The position numbers and the translations under genes were made by a program. Shown here one piece after another: positions 54,044-62,100 of a stretch of 64,000 nucleotides of DNA. Position 1 is the stretch's first letter. Every line of letters begins with the position of its first letter. This stretch comes from Actinokineospora sp. NBRC 105648 (GTDB lineage: Bacteria; Actinomycetota; Actinomycetes; Mycobacteriales; Pseudonocardiaceae), in NCBI RefSeq assembly GCF_030269645.1, contig NZ_BSTR01000045.1:1-64000 (forward strand), read 5' to 3'. The notes beneath the pieces were generated by a model, which was given only the letters and a program-made list of their open reading frames with translations, made no database searches and had not been told where the DNA came from.

Positions 54044-54062
54044 CTTTGCGATCACGTGACGA
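54044..54062 (+). promoter_or_regulatory. 18-bp shared motif between SPW-like and CheY-like genes
   Basis: CTTTGCGATCACGTGACGA differs from the copy at 51304 at only two positions. It lies 71 bp before the CheY-like gene and 67 bp before the divergent SPW-like gene, so it could serve both. Confidence 0.65.
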
Positions 54063-54132
54063 CGGCGTGAATCAGGCGCGGCGGTGGCTAGGCTCGGACG
54101 CCCTGATCGACTTCGGGATGTGAGCCGAGCCC

Positions 54133-54603
54133 ATGCATGACGTCCGGCAGTTGAAAGTCATCGACATCCTGCTCGTCGAGGATGACGAGGGCGACCTGGT
54201 GATCGTCCAAGAGGCGTTCACGCACTACAAGATCCGCAACGCCCTGCACGTCACCCGGGACGGCCGGCAGGCGTTGCGGTTCCTGCGCCGCGAACCGCCC
54301 TACGCTGCGGCAGCACGCCCCGACCTGGTCCTGCTCGACGTGAACCTGCCCGGTGTCGACGGCAGGCAGGTCCTCGCCGAGATCAGGGCCGACCCCGAAC
54401 TCCGCACGATTCCGGTGGTCGTGCTGACCGGTTCGGAGTCCGAGGCGGACATCGCGCGCGGCCACGGGACCGCCGACGCTTATGTCACCAAGCCGGTCGA
54501 CTTCGAACGACTCCTCGACATCGTCCGCGCGATCGACGGCTTCTTCGTGGCCGTGACAAGTTCCCCGCCGCGACAGCCGGTCAGTAGTGTTCACAGTGGC
54601 TAG
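54133..54603 (+). CDS. CheY-like single-domain response regulator
   Basis: A 156-residue receiver of the Rcp1 type. It has the acidic pocket LLVEDDEGDLVIVQEAFTHY, the phospho-acceptor in LVLLDVNLPGVDGRQVL (Asp near residue 70), and VVVLTGSESEADIARGHGTA with the switch threonine and the lysine of YVTKPVDF. The insertion and no-output layout match regulators that partner with phytochrome-like or hybrid kinases, though no such kinase is nearby. It probably works with the kinase at 52131 or an unlinked one. It shares an 18-bp motif with that operon. Confidence 0.92.
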   Translation: MHDVRQLKVIDILLVEDDEGDLVIVQEAFTHYKIRNALHVTRDGRQALRFLRREPPYAAAARPDLVLLDVNLPGVDGRQVLAEIRADPELRTIPVVVLTGSESEADIARGHGTADAYVTKPVDFERLLDIVRAIDGFFVAVTSSPPRQPVSSVHSG

Positions 54604-55004
54604 TCCTCGACCATCGGGTCGGTAGCGTGCAGGTGGCCCAACAGGCTCAACCCGGCGATGAGCACGCCCGCGAGCACATCGGCCCCGGTGGCCAGGGTGG
54701 AGTCCGCGCCGAAGCCGTAGTCGATCATCAGCGGTGCCGAGAGCGACCAGCACCCGATCGCCGCCCCACACACCGTCGCGGTGCGCAGGGTCATCCGGCG
54801 AAGTGCCCTGAACAGGCCCAGCGCGCAGGCCGCCAGTCCCACGAGGCGATCGTTCCACGGGGCGTCGAACCCGGTGAGGGCTCCGTAGTCGGCGCGGAGG
54901 GACTGCACGAGCAGCCAGCAGCCCACCGCGAGCACCACGCCGCTGACCAGGCCGGGCAGTTGCGGTCCGGGCACCCGGCTCCCGACAGTCACCGGGGCCG
55001 TCAT
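54600..55004 (-). CDS. SPW-like small membrane protein, second copy
   Basis: A 134-residue protein with four predicted membrane segments ([74 protein letters not shown]). The AAIGCWSLSAPLM segment is like the SPW motif of the 53522 protein. Its ATG overlaps the stop of the upstream gene by ATGA, so the two are translationally coupled. Confidence 0.7.
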   Translation of the reverse strand: MTAPVTVGSRVPGPQLPGLVSGVVLAVGCWLLVQSLRADYGALTGFDAPWNDRLVGLAACALGLFRALRRMTLRTATVCGAAIGCWSLSAPLMIDYGFGADSTLATGADVLAGVLIAGLSLLGHLHATDPMVED

Positions 55005-55474
55005 GACGCCCGTTCCAGGGCCAGCGCGGCGACCTCGGCGGCGGGCCGGCTCCGGACCAGCACCATCGAGCGCAGAGCGAGTTGGGCGTCCACGCCGTTG
55101 CCCAGCTCACGGGCGCGATTGACAGTGGTGAGCCCGACCGTCGGCCCCGCGGCGAGCAGCGGCAACTCAGATCGCAGGGGACCGGCAGGCAACACGATTC
55201 GCAGCGCCACGGGGACCGGGGCGGCCGCCTCGACGCGAAGTCCGAGCAGTGGGTCGTCGATGGTGATCACCGACCAGTGGCACACACCGTCGAGGAGGGT
55301 GACGGTGGAGTGCGCCTGCTTCAGGCAGGAAGCGACGGCGTTGCCTGCGATGTCGTCGTCGTCGACGGCGACCACGAAGACCGGCCACAGGTCTGCGTCG
55401 CCGCCGTGCCTGTTCTCCCGGGGCCACAGGAGCAGGGCCTCTCTGGCCAGGGCAGTGACTGTCGTGGCTAGCAT
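55001..55474 (-). CDS. Unknown protein, paralog of the 50804 gene
   Basis: A 157-residue soluble protein (LATTVTALAREALLLWPREN, ASCLKQAHSTVTLLDGVCHW, VALRIVLPAGPLRSELPLLA). No family was recognised. It resembles the 50804 protein in its IVLPA region and in size. It is the first gene of an operon with the SPW-like gene, divergent from the CPA1 antiporter 300 bp away. Confidence 0.6.
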   Translation of the reverse strand: MLATTVTALAREALLLWPRENRHGGDADLWPVFVVAVDDDDIAGNAVASCLKQAHSTVTLLDGVCHWSVITIDDPLLGLRVEAAAPVPVALRIVLPAGPLRSELPLLAAGPTVGLTTVNRARELGNGVDAQLALRSMVLVRSRPAAEVAALALERAS

Positions 55475-55518
55475 GGCGTCGATCGTCGTCGCGCGGTGTT
55501 GAGATGGACGGCACCACC

Positions 55519-55537
55519 ACTTGTCGGTTGTGTGACG
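55519..55537 (+). promoter_or_regulatory. Weak candidate copy of the 18-bp motif
   Basis: CTTGTCGGTTGTGTGACGA matches the 54044 copy at 13 of 19 positions. It lies in the divergent gap between the 55001 operon and the antiporter gene, where a fifth site would be expected. The match is too weak to rely on alone. Confidence 0.25.
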
Positions 55538-55772
55538 ACCACTGCGACCTCAACGGTGTGCACCCCCCACCCGGTTGCGCTGCCAACGGGCACCGCACCT
55601 GCTCGACCGTTCCTTGTCGCATGGTCGGCCCCGACACGCCAGGGAAGGTCGACACGCGGTCGTTTGCCTCAGCGGCATCGATGCGGAATGTTTACGGTCG
55701 GAGTGCCGGGAAGTCTGGTCGGCGGCCCGAACCCGCCCGGGTTCGGGTCCGGTGTCGACGGCAGGGTCACCC

Positions 55773-56993
55773 ATGATGCTCGTTCTGGCGTTCGGGGTCG
55801 TGATGCTGATCAGTGTCTCGCTCTCCGGGGTCGCCGCCCGCACGGTCCTCTCGACGGCGTTGCTGTTCCTGCTCGCCGGTGCCCTCCTCGGTCGGGGCGG
55901 GCTCGGTGTGATCGACATCCAGCCGGATACCCCGATGGTCACCGTCCTGGCCGATATCGCGCTGTTCACCGTGCTGTTCACCGACGGGCAGCGGGCCAAC
56001 CTGCCCGCGCTGCGGGAAGGCTGGCGGCTCTCGGGCCGCGCGCTGGGCCTGGGGATGCCGTTGACGATGATCGGTGTCGCGGTCCCGGCGTATTTCCTGG
56101 TCGGGCTCGACTGGCCGACCGCGCTGCTGTTGGGCGCCATCCTGGCCCCGACCGACCCGGTGTTCGCCGCGGCGATCGTCGGCCGTGACGACGTGCCGCT
56201 GCGGTTGCGCAGGCTGCTCAACGTGGAGTCCGGGCTCAACGACGGGTTGGCGCTGCCGTTCGTGCTGATCTTCCTGGCCACCGCCGCGGACACCGAGTCG
56301 CACCTGGGCACGGTCGCGGTCGAACTGCTGCTCGGCCTGGTCCTGGGTGTCGCGGTGCCCGCGCTGGTGGCGCTGGCCTGGCGTCTGCGGGTGCTCACCG
56401 CCGAACCGCGCCTGCAGGCGCTGGGTCCGCTGGCGATCGGGGTGATGCTCTACGCGGCCTGCCACCTCACCCACGCCAACCCGTACCTGGCCGCGTTCGC
56501 CGCCGGGTCGACGCTGGCCACCCTGGACCGGGTCGCGGCCGAGCACTTCGAGCCCTTGGGCGACCTGCTCTCCGAGACCACGAAGTTCGCCGCGCTGCTC
56601 GTCTTCGGCGCGCTGATCACCCCGGAGCGGCTCTCCCACCTGTCGTTGGGCGGGTGGGCCGTCGCGGTGCTGGCCATCGTGGTCGTGCGCCCGGCGTCCA
56701 TGCTGCTCTCGCTCGTGCGCACCCGACTACCCCGACGGGAGCGGTACACCGCGGCCTGGTTCGGGCCCAAGGGATTCGCCTCGGTGGTCTACGGCTTGCT
56801 CGCGCTGCAGTCCGGCATCCCCGACAGCGAGGTCGTCTTCGACCTGGTCGCGGTGACGATCGCGCTGTCGATCGTGCTGCACTCCTCCACCGATGTCCCG
56901 GTCGCCCGCGCGCTGCGCGTGGAACCCCCCGACAACCTCCCGACCGGCAAGCACCACCGCGAGCCCGACGAGCAGCCCAGGAGTTCCGGATGA
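55773..56993 (+). CDS. CPA1-type cation/proton antiporter
   Basis: A 406-residue membrane protein with about 12 segments. Family hallmarks are GAILAPTDPVFAAAIVGRDD (the TDP motif of the unwound helix) and LLNVESGLNDGLALPFVLIF (the ion-binding Asp of GLNDG, near residue 160), plus WFGPKGFASVVYGLLAL. It exchanges Na+ or K+ for H+. ATG 55773 or 55776 begins at the first membrane helix; the ribosome site is weak. A CBS protein and an NhaD-type permease follow on the same strand, forming a cation-homeostasis unit. Confidence 0.92.
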   Translation: MMLVLAFGVVMLISVSLSGVAARTVLSTALLFLLAGALLGRGGLGVIDIQPDTPMVTVLADIALFTVLFTDGQRANLPALREGWRLSGRALGLGMPLTMIGVAVPAYFLVGLDWPTALLLGAILAPTDPVFAAAIVGRDDVPLRLRRLLNVESGLNDGLALPFVLIFLATAADTESHLGTVAVELLLGLVLGVAVPALVALAWRLRVLTAEPRLQALGPLAIGVMLYAACHLTHANPYLAAFAAGSTLATLDRVAAEHFEPLGDLLSETTKFAALLVFGALITPERLSHLSLGGWAVAVLAIVVVRPASMLLSLVRTRLPRRERYTAAWFGPKGFASVVYGLLALQSGIPDSEVVFDLVAVTIALSIVLHSSTDVPVARALRVEPPDNLPTGKHHREPDEQPRSSG

Positions 56994-57032
56994 ACGCGTG
57001 CCCACCTGGGCCCGAGGTCGTAGGCTGCCGGT

Positions 57033-57479
57033 GTGCAGGCAGCCCAGATGGCCGAGGAGTACCCGGTCGTGGACCTCGACTCCGACGCCCTCGACGCCGC
57101 CCGACTGCTCGCCGAGCGCAGGCTGCCCGGCCTCGTGGTGGTCGACCCGAGCGGCTGCCCGCACTCGGTGCTGCCCGCCTCGCAGGTGGTCCGGTTCCTG
57201 GTTCCCAGCTACGTCCAGGACGACCCCTCACTGGCCGGGGTGCTCACCGAGTCCCTGGCCGACCGGGCGGCCGGGAAACTGGCCGGGACAAAGGTGCGCA
57301 GGCTGATCGGCGACGAGACCCCGGAACTGCCCGCGGTCCGGGCGGACGACACCCTCATCGAGGTCGCCGCCCTGATGGCGCGGCTGCACTGCCCGCTCGT
57401 CGCGGTGATGGACGGCAAGACCCTCATCGGTGTGATCACCGCCTCCCGGCTGCTCGAACTGGCCCTGGCGACCGGCTGA
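57033..57479 (+). CDS. CBS-domain pair protein
   Basis: A 148-residue cytosolic protein with two CBS motifs ([20 protein letters not shown], then [20 protein letters not shown]). It ends in [13 protein letters not shown], typical of CBS modules that bind adenine nucleotides. It lies 39 bp after the CPA1 antiporter and 22 bp before an NhaD/ArsB permease, so it probably regulates one or both transporters. The GTG start fits the domain edge. Confidence 0.88.
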   Translation: MQAAQMAEEYPVVDLDSDALDAARLLAERRLPGLVVVDPSGCPHSVLPASQVVRFLVPSYVQDDPSLAGVLTESLADRAAGKLAGTKVRRLIGDETPELPAVRADDTLIEVAALMARLHCPLVAVMDGKTLIGVITASRLLELALATG

Positions 57480-57501
57480 CCACGCCCCCGGGACGGACGG
57501 T

Positions 57502-58791
57502 ATGACCGCGGTCGCGGTGGTCGTGTTCGTGGTGGGCTACGTGCTCATCGCCACCGAGCGCGTCCCGAAGATGGTCGTCGCCCTGGCCGGGGCGGGGGTG
57601 CTGCTCGCGATCGGGGTCACCGATTCGCACGAGGCGTTCTACTCCAACGAGACCGGCGTCGACTGGGACGTCGTCTTCCTGCTGCTCGGCATGATGATCA
57701 TCGTCGGCGTCCTGCGCCGGACCGGCGTGTTCGAGTACATCGCCATCTGGTCGGCCAAGCGCGCCGGGGGTTCGCCGGTCCGGGTGATGGTTCTGCTGGT
57801 CCTGATCACCGCGGTGGCCTCGGCGTTCCTGGACAACGTCACCACCGTGCTGCTCATCGCCCCGGTGACCCTGCTGGTGTGTGAACGCCTCGACATCTCC
57901 CCGGTGCCGTTCCTCATCGCCGAGGTCTTCGCCTCGAACATCGGCGGCGCCGCCACTCTCATCGGCGACCCGCCCAACATCATCATCGGCAGCCGGGCGG
58001 GCCTGACGTTCAACGACTTCCTGGTGCACATGGCGCCGATCGCACTGATCGAACTCGTCGTGTTCACCCTGCTGCTCCCTCTGCTCTTCCGCGGTTCGTT
58101 CGCTGTCGACGCGGACCGGGTGGCCGAGGTCATGGCCCTCGACGAACGCGAGGCGATCCGCGACCGGACACTGCTGGTCAAGAGCGGCCTCGTGCTCGCG
58201 GGCGTGCTCATCGCCTTCGTCGCCCACCCGATCATCCACATCGAGCCCTCGATCGTGGCCCTGCTCGGTGCCGGGGTGCTGGTCCTGGTCTCCGGAACAC
58301 AGCCCAAGCACTACCTCGCGGGCGTGGAGTGGGAAACCCTGCTGTTCTTCGCCGGTCTGTTCGTCATGGTCGGCGCCCTGGTCAAGACCGGTGTCATCGG
58401 AACCCTCGCCGGCTGGGCCGCCGACGCCACCGGCGGCAACGCCCTGCTCGCGGTCATGCTCATCCTCGGGGTCTCGGCCCTGCTGTCCGGGATCATCGAC
58501 AACATCCCCTACGTGGCCACTATGAGCCCCATCGTCGCCCAACTCACCGAGCAGATCGCCGACCCGGTCCACTCCCAAGCCCTCTGGTGGTCCCTCGCCC
58601 TCGGCGCCGACTTCGGCGGCAACCTCACCGCGGTCGGAGCCAGCGCCAACGTCGTCGTCCTCGGAATCGCCAAACGCGCCGGACATCCGATCTCGTTCTG
58701 GGAGTTCACCCGCAAGGGCGCCGTGGTCACCCTGATCACCATTGTCGTCGCCGCGCCCTACCTGTGGCTGCGCTACTTCGTCCTCGCCTGA
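57502..58791 (+). CDS. NhaD/ArsB-type ion permease (SLC13-like superfamily)
   Basis: A 429-residue membrane protein with 11-12 segments in two inverted halves. Each half has the diagnostic loop: [20 protein letters not shown] with [20 protein letters not shown], then [20 protein letters not shown] with [20 protein letters not shown]. Members export arsenite or exchange Na+ and H+. Absence of ars genes and the link to a CPA1 antiporter favour Na+/H+ exchange. It is the third gene of the cation unit. Confidence 0.9.
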   Translation: MTAVAVVVFVVGYVLIATERVPKMVVALAGAGVLLAIGVTDSHEAFYSNETGVDWDVVFLLLGMMIIVGVLRRTGVFEYIAIWSAKRAGGSPVRVMVLLVLITAVASAFLDNVTTVLLIAPVTLLVCERLDISPVPFLIAEVFASNIGGAATLIGDPPNIIIGSRAGLTFNDFLVHMAPIALIELVVFTLLLPLLFRGSFAVDADRVAEVMALDEREAIRDRTLLVKSGLVLAGVLIAFVAHPIIHIEPSIVALLGAGVLVLVSGTQPKHYLAGVEWETLLFFAGLFVMVGALVKTGVIGTLAGWAADATGGNALLAVMLILGVSALLSGIIDNIPYVATMSPIVAQLTEQIADPVHSQALWWSLALGADFGGNLTAVGASANVVVLGIAKRAGHPISFWEFTRKGAVVTLITIVVAAPYLWLRYFVLA

Positions 58792-58850
58792 ACTGGTCGA
58801 CCAGGCGTAGCCTTACCGGACAGCGTCCCGACCCGATCACTGGAGCGGCC

Positions 58851-58943
58851 ATGCCGAACGCGGCTTACCCGGTTCTGCTCATCGTCGGTTTCGTCGCGCT
58901 CGCTCTCGCCCTGCGCTTGGCCAACCGCCACCACCGCCGCTGA
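58851..58943 (+). CDS. 30-residue single-helix membrane peptide
   Basis: The frame MPNAAYPVLLIVGFVALALA continues LRLANRHHRR. It has one hydrophobic helix and a basic, His-rich cytosolic end, as in KdpF-like small transporter subunits. GGAG lies 6 bp before the ATG. It follows the NhaD-type gene by 59 bp on the same strand. Size, topology and position suggest a small subunit of the cation unit, but this is inference. Confidence 0.55.
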   Translation: MPNAAYPVLLIVGFVALALALRLANRHHRR

Positions 58944-59266
58944 CCGTCGCTTCCACGATGATCGCGGCGACGCAGAGCTGAGCGACGCCAGACCGATCCG
59001 ACCGGCGGCCAGGATTGTGTGCCTCGACGCACGCTGACGGTGGATCCCACCACGGCAGACCGCCTGGTCGCGACTTCGGTGACTACATGGCCACCGTGCG
59101 AAAGGGCGGACTCCCGCACGATCGCAGCAAGCCACGCTCGGAAGAGGTGGCCGAAGGTCCGCTAGGTGCCCGTAGTGGGGGACGCGCCCTAGGCCCTGGT
59201 CGCGAACCTGCGGGATGAATCCGTTGTGTGGCGGCGTTGGTGCGCGGGCTGGTCAGGAGTGTCCAC

Positions 59267-59494
59267 ATGGCGACCCGCCGAGTCCGGCTGACTACTGACG
59301 GCGAGCGAGCCGCCGCACGTCGTCAATTAAATGAAGAAATTGTGGCTGGAGTGTTGACACTGTCGTCGGCGTCTCCTGATACTCATCCGGTCGGACGCCG
59401 CGGCCCACGACCACTTCGGACAGTGGGTGACGCGCCTGGTTCCGCTCGTGAAATGCGCTCAGCGCAAGGCTTCCGGTCTTGCGCGGGTGGCTGA
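59267..59494 (+). CDS. Possible small basic protein or leader frame
   Basis: A 75-residue frame with AGGAG 7 bp before ATG. MATRRVRLTTDGERAAARRQ with LNEEIVAGVL could be a helical DNA-binding fragment, but the second half is of poor quality and overlaps the apparent ABC-operon promoter. Family unknown; it may not be expressed. Confidence 0.25.
   Translation: MATRRVRLTTDGERAAARRQLNEEIVAGVLTLSSASPDTHPVGRRGPRPLRTVGDAPGSAREMRSAQGFRSCAGG
59354..59383 (+). promoter_or_regulatory. Sigma-70-like promoter for the ABC importer operon
   Basis: A perfect -35 box TTGACA (59354-59359), an 18-bp spacer and a -10-like GATACT (59378-59383) lie 131 bp upstream of the ATP-binding protein start. The site stands out from the high-GC surroundings. 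Confidence 0.5.
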
Positions 59495-59514
59495 CGTCCA
59501 AAGGAGACAGTGTG

Positions 59515-61047
59515 GTGACGCAGGAGCACCCGGTCGGCGACCCACCCGCCCTGCGGGTCGAGGCGGTGCGCAAGAGCTACGGCCCCAACGCCGTGCTCAA
59601 GGGCATCGACTTCGAACTGCGCAGTGGTGAGATCGCCGCGGTACTGGGCGAGAACGGCGCGGGGAAGTCCACGCTGGCCCGCGTCCTCGCGGGGTCGATC
59701 CAGCCGGATTCCGGCTCGCTGAGCCTCGGTGGGCGTCCGGTCCAGTTCGCCTCGCCGCGCGACGCGCTGCGGGCCGGGGTCGCGTTCATCCCGCAGGAAC
59801 TGATCTACATCCCCGATCTGTCCGTGGCGGAGAACATCTGCCTGGGGAACCTGCGAGGCAGCCGCTACTTCTCCACCCCGGGGCGAATCCTGCGCCAGGC
59901 GGCCGAGACGGCGCGCCGATTCGACATCGAACTGCCGCTGCGGATGCCGATCGCGCGGGCGCCGCTCGCGGTGCGGCAGAAGGTGGAGATCCTCAAGGCC
60001 CTGGGGCGGGATTCGCGGGTGCTGATCCTCGACGAACCCACCGCCGCGCTCACCAACGACGAGTCGGACGCGTTGCTGGAACTCACCGCCTCGCTCGCGC
60101 GGCGGGGATTGGCGGTGCTCTACATCAGCCACCGGCTCGACGAGGTCAAGAAGCTCTGCCGCACCGCGCACGTGCTCCGCGACGGTTTGCTGGTCGCCAC
60201 GCACGCGGTGGCGGACACCCCGGTGCGCACACTGGTCGCGGAGATGCTGGGGCGGGAACCGACACCGCCCGACCGGTCCACCGCCGCCCCGGCGGACGAC
60301 GGCGCGCCCGGACTCGCGCTGCGCGGCGTGAGCTGTCCATCCACTGTGGACTCAGTCGAGGCGGTGGCGCTGACGGTCGGCCCGCACGAGGTGGTCACCG
60401 TCTACGGTCGCCGGGGATCGGGGGCCGACACGCTCGCCGAATGCCTGGGTGGTCTGCACCGGGAAGCGACCGGGACGTTCGAACTCTTCGGCAGGCGGCA
60501 CCGGATCTTCCGCACCCCCCGCGCGGCCCGGGTCGCGCGCGTCGCCTACGTCCCGGCCGAGCGCAAGACGCAGGGGCTGTTGCTCAAGACCGACATCGCC
60601 ACCAACCTCACCCAGTTCATCTGGACCAAGCTGGGCGTGCTGGGCGTGCTGACCGGACGCGCCGAACGGCGGCGTTCGCGGGCGCTGATCCAGCGGTTCG
60701 GGGTTCGCTGTCGCGCCCCCGGGCAGGCCGTGGGTGACCTGAGCGGCGGCAACCAGCAGAAAGTCATGATCGCGAGCAGGTTGGCGGGCGACCCGGTCGC
60801 CGCCGTGCTGCACGAACCGACGCGCGGGGTCGACATCGGGGCCCGGGGTGAGATCCACGGGCTGCTGCACCGGGTCGCCGAGCGCGGGGTGCCCATCCTC
60901 ATCGTCACCTCCGACATCGAGGAGGCCACGACCATCGGCGACCGGCTGCTGATCATGCGCGGCGGCCGGATCGTGGACCGGATCGACCGGCCTTCGTTGG
61001 CAGACCAGGCATACGCCCTCCAGACGGCAGGTGGAGACAGTGAGTGA
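59515..61047 (+). CDS. Ribose-type ABC importer ATP-binding protein (RbsA-like)
   Basis: A 510-residue protein with two fused ATPase domains. Domain 1 has Walker A LGENGAGKSTLARVLAG (near residue 45) and Walker B VLILDEPTAAL. Domain 2 has a degenerate Walker A (YGRRGSGADTLAECLGG, with Lys replaced) but an intact signature LSGGNQQKV, as is usual for RbsA/MglA-type proteins. AAGGAG precedes the start by 8 bp; GTG 59512 is an equal alternative. It energises the permease at 61040, whose start overlaps its stop. Confidence 0.92.
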   Translation: MTQEHPVGDPPALRVEAVRKSYGPNAVLKGIDFELRSGEIAAVLGENGAGKSTLARVLAGSIQPDSGSLSLGGRPVQFASPRDALRAGVAFIPQELIYIPDLSVAENICLGNLRGSRYFSTPGRILRQAAETARRFDIELPLRMPIARAPLAVRQKVEILKALGRDSRVLILDEPTAALTNDESDALLELTASLARRGLAVLYISHRLDEVKKLCRTAHVLRDGLLVATHAVADTPVRTLVAEMLGREPTPPDRSTAAPADDGAPGLALRGVSCPSTVDSVEAVALTVGPHEVVTVYGRRGSGADTLAECLGGLHREATGTFELFGRRHRIFRTPRAARVARVAYVPAERKTQGLLLKTDIATNLTQFIWTKLGVLGVLTGRAERRRSRALIQRFGVRCRAPGQAVGDLSGGNQQKVMIASRLAGDPVAAVLHEPTRGVDIGARGEIHGLLHRVAERGVPILIVTSDIEEATTIGDRLLIMRGGRIVDRIDRPSLADQAYALQTAGGDSE

Positions 61048-62062
61048 CGCGCCCAGGACCGACGAGCTGCCGGACGTAGAGACCGTCCCGGACCGCGCCC
61101 CGCGCCGGGGTCCGCGGCTGGGGCAGCAGGCCGACGTGGCGATCCAGGGCGTGTTCCTCAGCGCGTTCCTGGTCGCGATCATCGTCTACTTCGCCAACCG
61201 CGCGGACAACTTCCTGACCGCGGACAACGGGATCACCATCCTGGCCACCGCGGCGGTGATCGGGATCGTCTCGATCGGACAGGTCACCACGATCATCAGC
61301 GGCGGGTTCGACCTGTCGGTCAGCGGCGTCGTGCCGATCGGGTCGGTGCTCTACGCCCTGCTGCTCAACGACGGCGTCAGCATCCCGGCCGCGCTCGGGC
61401 TCGTGCTGCTCACCGGGTGCGCCGTCGGGCTGGTCAACGGGTTCGTGATCACCGTGATGGGTGTCAACCCGCTCATCGCCACGCTGGGCACGATGTCCAT
61501 CGCGGGCGGGGTCGCGCTCACCCTCGCCAAGGGCGTCAGCATCCCGTTCGACGACGTCGACGCCGACGCGCTCACCCGGGAATCGCTGTGGGGCGTGCCG
61601 AACCACGTGTGGATCCTGCTCGGGCTCGGCGTGCTGGTGTTCGGCCTGCTGCGCTTCACCGTCTACGGCCGCCAGCTCTACGCCGTCGGCGGGAGCCCGG
61701 AGGCCAGCAGGCTGGCCGGGATGCGCACCCGGGTGGTCACCTCGGGGGCCTACGTCCTGTCCGGGACGCTGGCGGCGCTGGCCGGGGCGATCATCTCCAG
61801 CCAGCTGCTGACCGGGGTGGCGGGCGCCGGGTCGGACTCCGCGCTGCAGTCCATCGCCGCGGTGGTCCTCGGCGGCGCCGCGCTCACCGGCGGTGTCGGC
61901 GGGATCACGGGCACCTTCGTCGGGGTGATCATCCTGGCCACGCTGTCCAACGGGATGGCCATCCTGCAGGTCCCCTCCTTCTACCAGCAGATCGCGACCG
62001 GCGCGGTGCTGCTCGTCGCGGTCGCCCTCAGCAGGCTCACCCAGACCCTGCGCAACCGCTGA
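61040..62062 (+). CDS. Ribose-type ABC importer permease (RbsC-like)
   Basis: A 340-residue membrane protein with 8-10 segments. It carries the BPD_transp_2 signature region (QVTTIISGGFDLSVSGVVPI, then NGFVITVMGVNPLIATLGTM) and the late GGAALTGGVGGITGTFVGVI motif. It overlaps the ATP-binding gene by 8 bp, so translation is coupled. GTG 61040 is preferred, while GTG 61031 is also in frame. It forms the membrane channel of the importer. Confidence 0.92.
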   Translation: MSDAPRTDELPDVETVPDRAPRRGPRLGQQADVAIQGVFLSAFLVAIIVYFANRADNFLTADNGITILATAAVIGIVSIGQVTTIISGGFDLSVSGVVPIGSVLYALLLNDGVSIPAALGLVLLTGCAVGLVNGFVITVMGVNPLIATLGTMSIAGGVALTLAKGVSIPFDDVDADALTRESLWGVPNHVWILLGLGVLVFGLLRFTVYGRQLYAVGGSPEASRLAGMRTRVVTSGAYVLSGTLAALAGAIISSQLLTGVAGAGSDSALQSIAAVVLGGAALTGGVGGITGTFVGVIILATLSNGMAILQVPSFYQQIATGAVLLVAVALSRLTQTLRNR

Positions 62063-62100
62063 CCTCCTTGTCCTGCTCCGTCCCCTGGAAGGAATCCCCC

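Noticed and set aside
57436-58686. A 416-codon minus-strand frame opposite the NhaD/ArsB gene
   Set aside because: Asp/Gly/His-rich antisense shadow; sense strand has all family motifs.
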